Assembly: GCA_903813345.2 (NCBI GenBank)
Contig: CAIIXF020000011.1
Span: 10,822,842-10,886,841, forward strand
Length of the DNA stretch: 64,000 nucleotides
Source: Owenia fusiformis
Taxonomy: Eukaryota; Annelida; Polychaeta; Sabellida; Oweniidae
Direction: 5' to 3'
Below the pieces are notes generated by a model. The model made no database searches, was not told where the DNA came from, and was given only the letters and a program-made list of their open reading frames with translations. Shown here piece after piece: positions 11,373 to 22,979 of the stretch. The position numbers and the translations under genes were made by a program. Position 1 is the first letter of the stretch, and each line of letters opens with the position of its first letter.

Positions 11373-12035
11373 GAGTTTAATTAGATATTAATTGTACAAC
11401 AACTTTCTTTTTTAAGTAGGTTCAAATAAAGGCACATAATCAGCCATGAATTCCCTTGCAGCAAAGTCTAAATATACAATTTGTAACATATCAATGACAT
11501 CAATCTCAATCTGAATCATTCTAACTTGCAATAGTGAAAAATTACAGCACAGTACCTACTTTTTAGTTTGTTTACTGTTCAGGACTGAAGATTTTCAATG
11601 CAAAATGTTCCTTTTAGATATTTAATACAGAAAAGTTCCAACCAATTTGTACACTCAGTTATTGGATATTTTTGACACTTTCATTTAAAGTATGAAATTA
11701 GCCAATTTAAGAACAAGTTTATTAGTGTAATTCTTCACCTCTTCAAATTGATACAAGAAACATGTACCCTGCTAAATCACCCAGATTGAATGACCAAGCA
11801 AGCAATAAATGATATTATTAAATCAATCCTATTACATTTTAACAAATAAAGTGATTCATCACATTCAGAAATTGCAATGCTAAATTATGTGTTTTTTAAT
11901 TATTATATTTTTCAGTGCTTCTAACTAAAAAGCTGAAAAACATATCCCAAAGTTAAAAAGTTAAAACCATTACTTCTGAATTTTGAATTTACCTTGTCTC
12001 GAAACAGTCCTATGTTAAGCCTACAACTCAGTATA
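11373..12035. other. No recognised gene
   Basis: AT-rich sequence without a supported coding region or obvious repeat structure. Confidence 0.5.
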
Positions 12036-12037
12036 CC

Positions 12038-12347
12038 AATGATTGTTTTATGAGGTGTTCTGGAGCTCGACTAGGGTCTAGTCAGAGCTTGTGTCAGGCT
12101 GGGCAGAGCTTAGACATGGTTGATATGTCGGATCACTGACAGTGGCTGGGTAAAACCAACCTTGTCTTTTGACCTGATACTGCTCGTGTCTGGGATTTGG
12201 GTGTCCACTGGGGAGGGTGATGGGGACACTCTGAACACCAATGATTGTTTTATGAGGTGTTCTGGAGTTTGACTGGGGTCTATTCATAGCTCAGAACACC
12301 AATGATTGTTTAATGAGGTGTTCTGGAACTTGACTTGGATCTAGTCA
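12038..12347. repeat. Three copies of a ~52-bp unit
   Basis: Copies start near 12038, 12235 and 12297. Each reads CAATGATTGTTT(T/A)ATGAGG followed by TGTTCTGGA and a GACT...GGTCTA segment. The first two are separated by about 145 bp of unrelated sequence and the last two are adjacent. Confidence 0.75.
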
Positions 12348-12554
12348 TTGCTCGTGTTCCCGTGTCTGGCTGTTTGGGTGTCCATGGGAAAACTTTGTCC
12401 ATGGGGAAAGGGTGGTTTACAGGGAGAGTCAAATTGGGTAAAGGGGTGGTTTGGGAGAGTTGTCCATGGAAACATGTGACCTATATAGACAACTCTCCAA
12501 AATTACTCCTGTAGCCAATGACCCAAACCCTGTAAGACGCCTTCTTCCCATGGC

Positions 12555-12972
12555 AGGGAAAATTCCTCCCCCTGTCCCTTCCCCCTGTCCTTCTCCCTGT
12601 CCCCCCCTGTCCCTTCCCCTGACCCTCCCTGTCCCCCCCTGTCCCTTCCCCTGACCCTCCCTGTCCCCCCTCTCCCATAAGGAGGGGAGGAACAGGGGGA
12701 GGGTTAGGGGAAGGGATAGGGAAGGAACGGGGGGAGGGACAGGGGGAGGGACAGGGGGAGGGACAGGGGGAGGGACAGGGGGAGGGACAGGGGGGAGGGA
12801 CAGGGGGAGGGACAGGGGGGAGAGACAGGGGGGAGGGAAAGGGGGGAGGGATAGGGGGGAGGGAAAGGGGGGAGGGAAAGGGGGGAGGGACAAGGGGGGG
12901 AGGGACAAGGGGGGGAGGGACAAGGGGGGGAGGGACAAGGGGGGGAGGGACAAGGGGGGGAGGGACAAGGGG
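12555..12972. repeat. C-rich block switching to G-rich minisatellite
   Basis: From 12555 to 12675 the plus strand is made of CCCCTGTCCCTTCCCCTGAC-like units. From about 12683 to 12972 it is made of GGGAGGGACAGGGG-like units of 13 to 17 bases. The two halves are complementary, so the block is an inverted pair of minisatellites. Both halves have regular runs of three or more G or C and could form G-quadruplex or i-motif structures. The long proline-rich open frames across it on the minus strand are composition artefacts. Confidence 0.85.
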
Positions 12973-13964
12973 CCTTCAATGCAAAAAAAGTTTAAAAATT
13001 AGTACCGTGGGTACTGGGCTCACATGGTGTTGCTCAAAAGTGAAAATAAAAAAACGGATATAATTTTTTGCCGATTTTTTGTAACAAAATTATTTCATAC
13101 AGGGCGTTCAATAAGTATTGCTAATTTTGTTATAACTTTTGTTATCTTGCATATTTCTTCATGAAACTCTTACAACATAAGCAACACCACGGGTAATATC
13201 TAAAGCACCGCTATGATTGAAAAATCGCGAGCAAGTCCCCGCTGAAATCGCGAGCATAGTCCTGTTTATTTGTATCACTTTGGAAAATGAACCAAAAGGA
13301 TGAAAATACTTATTACCGTTCTTTGATACTCCAGCAAAACTTTGAAAACAGATATATTTGACAAAAAATGACATGAAAAATGATTATTTTGTACTTGCAT
13401 GAAGGAAACATGCACGTTTGCATAATTTACTGTTCATATATTACCTTTATCGTTAAAATAAAGGCAATAAATACGATTTACATACTCCATAATAAATATC
13501 GGATCAAGATGGTCTGTATTGATAAGTTACTGGACAATGACACCTGCCATTGGGGTCGAAATACATCATTAAAGGTGTTCGAGTGGCCCCGCTGAAAAAA
13601 TGAGGAGGCCCCGCTGAAAACATGAGGAGACCCCGCTGAAAACACAAGCAAATTTCACGACTACCCGCTTCGATCACGAGGAAAGCTTCATCATTATTCC
13701 ATGAATATAGTGAGCTTCTTTATATGAACGTACACGAATGTGCAAATAACGTATTAATGACAATCACTTAACATATCATTCTATGGCAACATCAAAAATA
13801 TTTCTTCTTCAACTTCAGGCAGTCTACTCCATCTGTCAGCGGCATGATCAATTTTTTATATGTAAATAGACTTTGTACATTTCGGAGTTAAATGTACATT
13901 CTACATAATTAACTATTCCAAGGATTATACTTCTGAGGACAAATATATTTCATTGGTTTCTTTG

Positions 13965-14575
13965 TCCGACCATTCATTCGTGCGTGCATTCGACCGACCG
14001 TTCGTTCGTGCGTGCGTTCGTCCGACGGTCCGTTCGTTCATGCGTACGTTCATCCGACAGATTGATCGTTCGTGCGTGCGTGCATCGCCCAATCATGCGT
14101 TCGTGGCAGCGTTCGTCCGACCGTCCATTTGTTCGTTCGTGCGTGCATCCGTGAGATTGTCCGTCCGTTTGTGTGCGCATGCGTTCGTCTGACCGTCCGT
14201 TTGTGCTTGCTTTCGTCTGACTGCCCTTTCGTTCGTGGGTTCGTCCGTCTAGCCGTCCGTTCGTCCGTGCGTGCTTTCGTTCAACCGTCCATTCATGCGT
14301 GCGTTCGTCTGTTCGTTCTTTTTGCGTTCGTTTGTGTGTTCGTTCGTTCGTGCGTTCATTCATGCGTTCGTTTGTAACTACGTTCTTGCGTGCGTGGGTT
14401 CGATCTTTTGTAAATTGTTTTCTTCTATCTTTCCTTCATGCGTTCTTTTGGCCGCCTATCCGTCCGTTTGTTCATTCATTGTTTTTTCGGCTGTTCTTCT
14501 GTCCATCCTTGCGTTCTTTCCTCGTTCGTTTGTTCGTTTGCAGGTTTTCATCAAAATTTGTCTTTCCACTGCCAT
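13965..14575. repeat. Degenerate CGTTCGTGCGTGCGTTCGTC array
   Basis: About 600 bases are made of four-base steps such as TCGT, GCGT, CCGA and CCGT with frequent substitutions. The array is CpG-dense in an otherwise AT-rich window. Open frames on both strands here are artefacts of the four-base periodicity. Confidence 0.85.
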
Positions 14576-14586
14576 ATGAAAGAATG

Positions 14587-16580
14587 TAAATAATCAAGAA
14601 AGCAAGCAAGGATGTGAGGAAGTAAACAAGCAACGAAGTAAGTAATTGAGTTAGCAAGCAAATAAAGAAGGGATGGAGGAAGTAAATCGAAGAAGTGAAG
14701 GTGGGAGTAATATAAGTAAGCAAGGTAGGAAAAAAGGAAGGAAGGAGGGAAGGAAAGAAGCAATGAAGCAATGAAGCAAGGAAGGAAGGAAGAAAGGAAG
14801 GAAGTGAGGAAGAAATTTGTGAAGGAAGCGAGGAAGCAAAGAAGGGGGAAAGAAGGGAGCGAGGAAGGAAAAAAGCAAGGAAGGAAAGAGGGAAACGAGG
14901 AAAGAAGGAAGCGAGGAAGCAAGGTAGGAAGTGAGGAAGGAAAGATTCCGAGGAAGGAAGGACGCAAGGAAGCAAAGAAGGAAGGAAGGAAGCAAGGAAA
15001 TGAGAAAGCGAGGAGGGAAGAAAGTGAGGAAGCAAGGAAGGAAGGAACTGAGGAAGAAAGAAAGGACGGAAGCGAGGGAACAAGGAAGGAACGATGCGAG
15101 GAAGGAAGGAAGGAACTGAGGAAGCAAGGAAGGGAACGAGGAAGAAAGGAAGCCAGGAAGCAAAGAAGGAAGGAAACGATGAATCAAGGAAGGAAGGAAG
15201 CAAGCAAAGACGCAAGAAAGGAAGGAAGGAAAAAAGCAGGGAAGGAAGTAAGTAAGGAAAGAAGGCGAGAAAGCAAGGAGGGAAGGAAGCAAGGAAGGAA
15301 TGAAGCGACAAAAGAACAACGCGAGGAAAGAATGAAGGGAACGAGGAAGCAAGGAAGGAGGAAAGAAGGAAGTGAGGAAGGGAGGAAGCAAGGAATGAAG
15401 GAGGGAAGTGAGGAAGGAAGGAAGCGAGGAAGTAAGGAAGGAAGGAAAGAAGGAAGCGAGGAAGCCAGGAAGAAAGCAAGCGAGGAAGCATGGAAGGAAG
15501 GAATAAAGCAAGGAAGGAAGGAGGAAAGGAAGTGAGGACGAAATTTATGAAGAAAGCGAGGAAACAAAGGAGGAAAGAGGGGAGCGAGGAAGGAAAAAAG
15601 CATGGAAGGAAAGATGCGAGGAAGGAAGGAAGCGAGGAAGGAAGGAAGGAAACGAGGAAGCAAGGTAGGAAGGAAGCGAGGAAGGAAAGATGCGAGGACG
15701 GGAGGAAGCGAGGAAGCAAGGAAGGAAGGAAGCAAGAAAAGAAGGGGCGAGGAAGGAAGGAATGAATGAAGCAAGGAGGGAAGGAAGGAAGGAAGTGATG
15801 AAAGAAAGAGGCGAGGAAGCAAGGAAGGAATGAAGCGAGGGAGGAAGGAAGTGAGGAAGCAAGATGGGAAGCAAGCGAGGAAGGAAAGATGCGAGGAAGG
15901 AAGGAAGCAAAGAAGGAATGAAGCAAAGAAGGAATGAAGCAAGAAAAGAAGAGGCGAGGAAGAAAGGAAGGTAGGAAGCGAGGAAGGAAAGAAGCAAGGA
16001 AGGAAGGAAGTCAGGAAGGAAAGAAGCAAGGAAGCAAGGAGGGAAAGAAGCAAGGAAGGGAGGAAGCAAGGAAAGGAGGAAGCAAGGAAGGAAGGATGCG
16101 AGGAAAGAAGTAAGCGAGGAAGCAATGAAGGAAGGAAGCAAGGAAGGAACGAAGCGAGGAAGGAAGGATGCAAGGAAGCGAAGAAGGAAGGAAGTGAGGA
16201 AGCAAGGAAGGGAGGATGCAAGAAAGGAAGGAAGGAAGCAAGGATGGAAGGAAGGAAGCGAGGAAGGAAGGATGCAAGAATGCGAGGAAGCAAGGAAGGG
16301 AGGAAGTGAGGAAGGAAGCGAGGAGGGAAGCAAGGAAGGAAGCAAGAAATAAAGGAGGGAAGTGAGGAAGGAAGGAAGCAAGGAAGGGAGGAAGCGAAGG
16401 AATGAAGTGAGGAAGCAAGGAAGGAATGAAGCAAGGAAGCAAAGAAGGAAGGAAGCGAGGAAGGAAGGAAGCAAGGATGGAAGGAAGCGAGGAAGGAAGG
16501 ATGTGAGGAAGCGAGGAAGGAAGCAAGGAAGGAAGGAAGCGAAGAAGCAAGGAAGGGAGGAAGCGAGCAAGCAAGTAAAC
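14587..16580. repeat. 2-kb polypurine GGAAGCGAGGAAG array
   Basis: About 2 kb of plus strand is almost pure purine, built from GGAA, GCGA, GCAA and GTGA four-base steps. It has no fixed long unit, so it looks like a decayed tetranucleotide array interrupted by C or T at intervals. Open frames of up to 484 codons, phenylalanine/leucine/serine/proline-rich on the minus strand and lysine/glutamate-rich on the plus strand, are by-products of the repeat. Confidence 0.9.
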
Positions 16581-17786
16581 AACAGGAGATTGATATAGGA
16601 ATAATATTCATAAACATTATTCTGACTAAATCATTTTAGGTTGACCTAAACGCACGCTTATACGTGTATCTTACTGAATATCGACTTGTACTCAAAGATG
16701 GAACAGAGGGGACAGTTGCAATACAGAGAATACAGAATATCTTATATTACTTCAAATTATGAAAATGAGGTTAAATGTTTAACATTTCGTCCGATCTAAT
16801 ACTCATCACATTTCTCAGATGATCTTTCTTATTCTGTAAAATGGCATGGAAATATGATACTGCAGTTTTCCATAACAATGTATCATAATATGAACTATAT
16901 TAAACAGTTGTGTTTGCTGTTATTGAGAATTGTATTGACAAATAATGTATTCATCAAACTGGGTACAATAGTGGATCAAGGTGGGTACGAAAGTGGGAAA
17001 TTTCCAGGGTATAATCGGGATTCACTCCATTTTTGAGAGACACTTGCACCTGTTTTCAGCGGGACCTCCTCATGTTTTCAGCGGGGCCTCCTCCTGATTT
17101 CAGCGGGATCTTTGCTTAATTGCTCCTGCTAGAAGCGGGGCCTTGAGGGATATGATCAAATTTAAATATAAAATGTTCTGTAAAGCTTTAGGAATTTAAA
17201 CTCGGTACATCTTTATTTCATATCACTATCGTTATTTCAACCACAGGACAACATCGTTCTTCACCAATAACGTATAGAAATATATAGATAAAGATTCAAA
17301 AAGATACTTTCTCTCTTCAATTGACAAATAACGAACCACAGAACGACCGCTCGTGATACATTTTTTCCAGCAGTTGCTTTTTTAGTCTCAATACCATGTA
17401 ATCATTGGGAAAAATTAAAAGAAAACGTTTTGTAAATCATACAATTCAAGAACACAAAAAAGAACCCATGACTTATTTTTATTCCTCGCGATTTCAGCGG
17501 GAACTTGCTCGCAATTTTTAAATCATAGCGGGGCTTTAGATACTACCCGTGAACACATAACTGACCTTATTCTATCCAAATTTCTGGACAAGCGACTTAG
17601 TATTGACAAAGTTATGGTTACTATGGTAACCATTGACACGGGTACGCGGGGCACCCTTAAGGGTTTACATGATGAATTATTGTTGTACCAAAATTATTGT
17701 TGTATCAAAAAAAACTTTGATGAATAAAAACTATTGATATGGTCAAATCTTGATGTTGTCAGTTTGAATTATATGTATTATCTAAC

Positions 17787-18245
17787 AGCGGTGAAGAGAT
17801 CTCAGAGGAATATCGCACCAGAATCTCAATCAGCGAACGTCTGCAGTGAACACTGCACATCCCTAGCCACACACTTCAACGTCCCCAAAGAGCAATATCG
17901 ACTCATACGGTCCACCGGAATAACGCCCCTGCTCACAGATCCTCTATTCTCCTAAATACAATAACAGAGCTTGACATCCAAGCATTGCCCCACGCAGCAT
18001 ATTTCCCAGATAATGCCCCACTTGATTTTGTTGTATTCGCCCCAGTGAAAAGGGATCTGAGAGGAATATCGCACCAGAATCTCAATCAGCTGATGTCTGC
18101 AGTGAACACCTCCTGAGCCACACACTTTAAGGGTGGCTTCAAAAATGTGTACCACGAGTGGGTCGCCAGACAGCAACTGTGCATTGACACTAAGGGTGCC
18201 TGTCTTTTTGAGCACCTCATGAAGTTAATATGGATCATGAAGTGA
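17787..18245 (+). pseudogene. Mariner-type transposase relic (C-terminal part)
   Basis: From about 17968 the plus strand encodes LPHAAYFPDNAPLDFVVF, matching the PHxPYSPDLAPxDxxLF block that carries the third catalytic Asp of mariner-type transposases. APVKRDLRGISHQNLNQL follows, then a stop, then a C-terminal tail ending in a CIDTKGACLFEHL-like motif. That tail corresponds to the usual C(V/I)...GEYFE ending of these enzymes. Bases 17787-17880 are an imperfect duplicate of 18043-18135, so the relic was also rearranged internally. The N-terminal DNA-binding domain and the first two Asp residues are missing. It is dead but gives the family identity of element A. Confidence 0.7.
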
Positions 18246-19123
18246 CTCTGGAATGGATTATTTATAACTGCACTGCATATCCCAAGAGTTAAACGGCATT
18301 AAATGATACTGCTTTGAACACTCAAAATGTCGTCCAAAGTGACGTCAGAAATTTGCCCCGCATATCCATGATACTGGTTACCTTAGTAACCATAACTTTA
18401 TTAATACTGATTCGATTGTCTTGAATCTTTCACAGAATAAAGTCAGATATATGTACCTTATGTTGTGAAAGTTTCATGAAGAAAAAGCAAACAGAACAAA
18501 AGTTATAGCAAAATTAGCAATACTTATTGAACACCCTGTACAACTACTCTTTACAGTGAAATGGCTTTTTACAATGCAGGACACCTGAACTTATTTGTAA
18601 AGCTAGGAAATGGGCCAAAAGTGAATTTCGCAAAACAAAAATGGCAGCCATTTTGAAAATAGGCGAGATTTTGACCTATCCTATCGACAGAGGTTTTAAG
18701 GCAAATGGTTCAAAAGTGGATTTCGCGAGACAGATGGTCAAATCAATGTTAACTAAAATGGATGAAAATAAAAAAAATGGCTGACTTTTTGTAAAAAAAT
18801 TATTTCATACAACTACTCTTTACATTGACATGGATATTTACAATTCAGGGCACCTGAAATTATTTGTGAAGCTAGAAAATGGGTCAAAAGTGAATTTCGC
18901 GAGATAAAAATGGTGGCCATTTTGAAAATAGGCGAGCTTTTGAATCAGGAGTCATAGGTAAGTTTTCTGTATTGATGTTGAACAGAAATAACTTAAAACA
19001 GGAACCCTATCAACTGAGGTTTTAAAAAGTGCCACTATTGTTGATGGACGGATGCACAGACAGACAGACAGATAGACAGACAGACGGACAAGTGAGTGAT
19101 TGCAAAAGCTCACCATGTGAGCT

Positions 19124-20415
19124 AAAAAGGTCAAAAAGGTATTTTTCAACTTAATGCTTCAAGTTGACCAATTTTTTTTAAAATCATCTATAAGTTCTCA
19201 GAAGTTCTAATCTGACTTTAGATTTAAGATTTCTTGTTTTTCTGGTTTTCCTGGAATCCCAATGACAAGATTTATCAAAAAATCTTGGAAATGCTGCCAG
19301 AAAACAAGATGGCCACCCAAAAGTTAATCAGCTCTAGAACTTGATATCTCCTATCATATGTGTGAATTTGGAGAAAATCTCATAATTGTTCACATGATCA
19401 CATCCTGCAATTTGATTGGAGATGATACGGGAGATGACGTAATGGGGAATCCCCAATTACGATAGAATATGAAAGAATTGTGGGAGCTACTCACTTCTTC
19501 TGGGCAGTACATGTATAGTAACTGTATCAATATAAATAGGCTCATCTGTTCAGAACTAAATTCTACACTCAAAACTTAAGAGGCTACGCTGGTATCATAT
19601 TAACCCTAGACGTGTACTGAGCGAGTTTTCTCGCTTTGACGTCACATTCCGTATAGATGATCAGCGAGTTTACTCACTTGATAATGTTGAAAGTGTTTGA
19701 AAAAAGTAAGAAATCTTTACCTTAAATAATTTGCCACTATTCTTCTCCAAATGTGATGGTTTTGATAGTTGATGGTGTTTTCAACATTCATACAACATAA
19801 TAGAGGTAAATCTATCATTTAACTCATTTAAATGGTGATGATATTTTGAAATTTTCAGACGAATCTCTGTCATAAACTTTGACTTAAGTCAATGTTTAGG
19901 ATAAGATGATCCGCTCCCCCAGCTCCCCCTCTGGCTACGGGCCTGATATGATGCATGCATATGTATCATACTTCTGTTATGATCAGGTTCTATATACATG
20001 TCTGAAAAAGGGAATCAATCCCCAAACAAGTCAGTCTCCACGGAATGCACTTCCAATACAAATCAGCGCTCTAAGAGTTAAGACGAGAAACCTTATTGCA
20101 AACAAAAATTAAGAAATAAATGTTCTGATGCTGAAAATTGACAAATATAAAACCTATAGATGAGACTCCTCAGTGTATAATTCAATCCCTGTCTGTTTTA
20201 CTCAAGCGTTAGAAAGTTCAGCAATGAGCATTGTTCTTTAATGATGTATCAAATCAATTATGATGGAATCCATTCCCAATAGAGCCACTCGCATCCCAAT
20301 TGCAACAAGATGCCAAATAACACGAATATTCTATTCATGTTCACAAAACATTCAACAATCGTATTGGTGAAAGGCAAGTGTGAAACATTTTCGTTAATCT
20401 GAAACCTCGTAAAGT
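19124..20415. other. No recognised gene; repeat end at 19933
   Basis: AT-rich sequence without a supported coding region. GGCTACGGGCC at 19933-19943, preceded by C-rich CTCCCCCAGCTCCCCCT, is the complement of the repeat end seen at 5501, so both belong to one dispersed family. Confidence 0.55.
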
Positions 20416-20535
20416 TATATATCAGGTCATATAATAATCTATATGTCAGGTCATATAATAATTTATATGTCAGGTCATATAATAATTTATATGTCAGGTC
20501 ATATAATAATTTATATGTCAGGTCATATAATAATC
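20416..20535. repeat. 24-bp tandem repeat, five copies
   Basis: Five nearly identical units of TATATGTCAGGTCATATAAT plus AATT. The unit contains a short self-complementary core. Confidence 0.9.
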
Positions 20536-22261
20536 CAAGAATCTTATTTTAATTCCAAAAGTGGAAACCCTTCATTATTTGATCACTCATGATGGATGTG
20601 GCGAATAAAATAAAATGATTCCACTTCCTCGAAAGTCAATTAAGTGAAGAGCCTGCCTTTAGAAAAATTTTATATGGTCATATTTGCTAACTCCAAAATA
20701 GAAAAAATGATTTAAATTGGCAAGGAACAATGCACACAGAAACGAAGTAAATGTTGGAAATTAAAGAACATTTTTAGAAAATATAGACATTTCTTTCATC
20801 TTTGGAGAAATAAGATGCAATATACATTGACCAGAGTGTGAATTATGTGAGGAGACTCAGATATAAGTAATTGGATTACCTAGGATAATCTCAATTCTAT
20901 TATACCATACCCCAGACTGCAGGCATTGTTATCTTTGCCAGATTATTAAATTGTCCAGACTGCTCTCAGATGAAATATTTCAAATGAAAATGAAAAAATG
21001 TATTTTGAAAATGTAATCATTGTTGATTTGATCTCTATTACTTCATAGGAAGCCATGTGGCAGTAAAACAGAAAGTAGATTTTCTAGATATCGATCAAAG
21101 AAATTCAGATTTTCTCTTACATCAAAAAGATCTTGACAATGATATAGAGAGAATGTTTAGTCCTAAACAGTGCAAGTAATTTGGTGCATAAAATTGAAGT
21201 CATGTTGTAGAGTGAAAAAGAATGATATTTGTAACAAATGAAATAAATAAGCATGACGTAAACATGCTAAATTATATAGAAATACCATAAACTAGTCAGA
21301 TCATAAATATCTCCGAGCGAAAAACATGAAACACTTGAAGCCTGGGTTCAAACAGTTTTTCTAGGTGTTATCACTTCAATACAAGGCTAACTTCAATTTC
21401 ATGCTTTGATGCCAATAGAATAGCAGACAAAATATACATCAATTCCCAAGATTCCTGTCACAGAGTTGCAAATAGATTTTCCATTATTTTCTAAACATAT
21501 AAGGCAATTTTATACTTTGAATCCTGATATCTGATACAATTAAGTTGTTCTGAGCTTTGGATGATTAAGTCTTCACATTACACTTGATGAAAAACTTATG
21601 GCACACTCATGGGATTCTTCGCTTTAACTTTTAAAGATATTCTAGCTTTCAAGGTATTTGGCTTTTATACTATTTGCCTTTTTACTTGAGATTTTAGCTC
21701 AGTATTTTAGGATTTAAGCATTTGACTAACAAAACAATTCATCTTGCACAGAGCTTCGGGGTACATGCATGTATTTGCTTTTAAAGTGTTTTTTTATCAG
21801 GAAATGTCAATAGTTGAAGAAGTTTTCTATATAATTCAAAGTTTCTTCTACATATACTACTGGTTAGGTTCATACTTTACAAATCTTACTCTCTTTTACT
21901 GTATCTTACAATTAAACACATTTCCACCATCATTCTATATGCAGGCAACCTTCTTGTTGGGAATGTTATTAGCAACTAAATACTCCTCACTTCTGAAGTC
22001 AAGTTGTCCACAAGTTAAGGCACGCGTAGAAACCTTTCAGTTCGCTGAAAGCTTAAAATGCAGAATCAATTTGAAATCCAGATTAAAGGTATAGAAATGA
22101 TTGAAGTTGGGCCCAGTTATCCTGAGTGCCACAAAAAGTCCCCTGATCCCCCTCCCTGATCGCATCTGCCAGCCTATTAACAGTCTTTTGAAAGATGCAT
22201 AATTAATTTTCAATGCATATAAACCAGGAAAAACAAAAGGCCCATATAAATAAGCAAGAAT
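20536..22261. other. No recognised gene
   Basis: AT-rich sequence. A 116-codon open frame at 21744-22094 has no recognisable domain and an ordinary AT-driven composition, so it is not called. Confidence 0.5.
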
Positions 22262-22715
22262 AGACTAGATGTGAATAGAAATAATCTTGATTTACGTCAT
22301 TAAATATTCAAAATTCAAAGTGATGTCATATTTGAAATCTACATGTAAAAGTACATCTAGAAAAATGGTTTCGAAACTTGTTTATCAACTTTGAAAATTA
22401 AATTTTTTTCGAAAATAACTTCTAGCTCGGGTTGATTCCTCATGGAACCCATGTTACAAAATCACAAAAAGTGAAATATTTTTTCTTGTACTGGACAGAT
22501 AACATTTTCTTTTACTGGAAATATTTTAATTTGCATAACTATTAGATGCATAAGGGTTATACAAAAATTGAACCACTAAAACAGATGTAATTTAAGTTAA
22601 AGGGAACTTTCTACTATACCCGCCATGTTATCTGACCCGAATGACCCACCTGGTGACGAAACTGGTAACTACTTACTCGCATCTACGTTATTACACCACT
22701 TGCTATATTTCTGAA
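22262..22715. repeat. Dispersed repeat, copy 2 of 2
   Basis: Direct-orientation partner of 7905-8365. It is diverged by scattered substitutions and small gaps but recognisable throughout, including CCCATGTTACAAAATCAC and ACTACTTACTCGCATCT. Confidence 0.75.
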
Positions 22716-22979
22716 TGACAAAAAATTCAGATTTCTGGTTTGGGCTCTGGTTTTGCCAATGTAAGTTACAAATGACACAGTTCTACTAAATCAAGGTCAA
22801 GTCCTCACCTAAATATATTCTTCTCAATAAAGGATTTCAATAGAATTTCTCAAAACAAGCAAAATAAATGAAAACAACAGGCACAATTATTAGAAGTAAT
22901 TATTTCAGCATAGAAACAGATGCAACATTCTTCAAAACAACAGGAGTTTGGTTGAAAAAAAACAAGAAAAAAGTACCTG

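Larger units (their letters stand above)
13188..17551. mobile_element. Element B: 4364-bp TIR element carrying simple-sequence arrays, 5-bp TSD
   Basis: The left end, CACGGGTAATATCTAAAGC at 13188, pairs with its complement ending at 17551. AACAC is duplicated on both sides (13183-13187 and 17552-17556). The inverted repeats extend about 65 bp. The motif CCCCGCTGAAA occurs at 13237 and as a triplet at 13587, 13609 and 13631. Its complement occurs as a mirrored triplet at 17053, 17074 and 17098, and again at 17492. No transposase is present. The core is a CGTTCGT-type array (13965-14575) plus a 2-kb purine array (14587-16580). The superfamily is uncertain: a 5-bp duplication and a CAC start recall Transib, but the rest of the heptamer differs. 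Confidence 0.75.
13100..18538. mobile_element. Mariner-like element A (about 1.07 kb) split by element B
   Basis: The left end is CAGGGCGTTCAATAAGTATT at 13100 and the right end is its complement ending at 18538. TA flanks both sides (13098-13099 and 18539-18540). The inverted repeats are unusually long, about 165 bp. The left one is interrupted at 13183 by element B and resumes at 17557, where it still pairs base for base with 18374-18450 (for example GTTATGGTTACTATGGTAAC at 17610 against 18374-18395). Removing B leaves an element of about 1.07 kb containing a transposase relic near the right end. The TA duplication and the CAGGGTGTTC-type tip fit the Tc1/mariner/IS630 superfamily. Confidence 0.8.
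13014..19123. mobile_element. Host repeat C, split by nested insertions, with a second partial unit
   Basis: The outermost layer is a repeat whose ends read GGCTCACATGGTG (13020) and CACCATGTGAGCT (about 19112). Its internal unit occurs twice. Unit 1 is 13045-13098 continued at 18541-18680; unit 2 is 18755-18950. Both read TTTTTGTAA(C/A)AAAATTATTTCATA followed by CAACTACTCTTTACA and then CACCTGAA(C/A)TTATTTGT. In unit 1 a mariner-like element sits exactly between the two halves. In unit 2 they are joined with a single TA, giving the empty site. A GACA-type microsatellite (19045-19090) precedes the right tip. The tip resembles a very common bivalve repeat end as I remember it. Confidence 0.75.

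Noticed and set aside
12429-12979. Proline-rich minus-strand frames, 179 and 91 codons
   Set aside because: They translate the GGGAGGGACAGGGG minisatellite; the overlap of several such frames shows composition, not selection.
13953-14589. Arg/Val/Ser-rich and Thr/Asn/Arg-rich open frames
   Set aside because: They are products of the CGTTCGT tetranucleotide array, with no domain.
14472-16617. Very long open frames (up to 484 codons) on both strands
   Set aside because: They lie wholly in the GGAAGCGA purine array. A four-base repeat lacking stop words opens all frames; the products are low-complexity Phe/Leu/Ser/Pro or Lys/Glu/Arg strings.
13188-17551. Firm Transib assignment for element B
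   Set aside because: Only the CAC start and the 5-bp duplication fit; the rest of the end does not, and no transposase is present.
21744-22094. 116-codon open frame
   Set aside because: No domain, AT-driven composition and no supporting splice or neighbour context.
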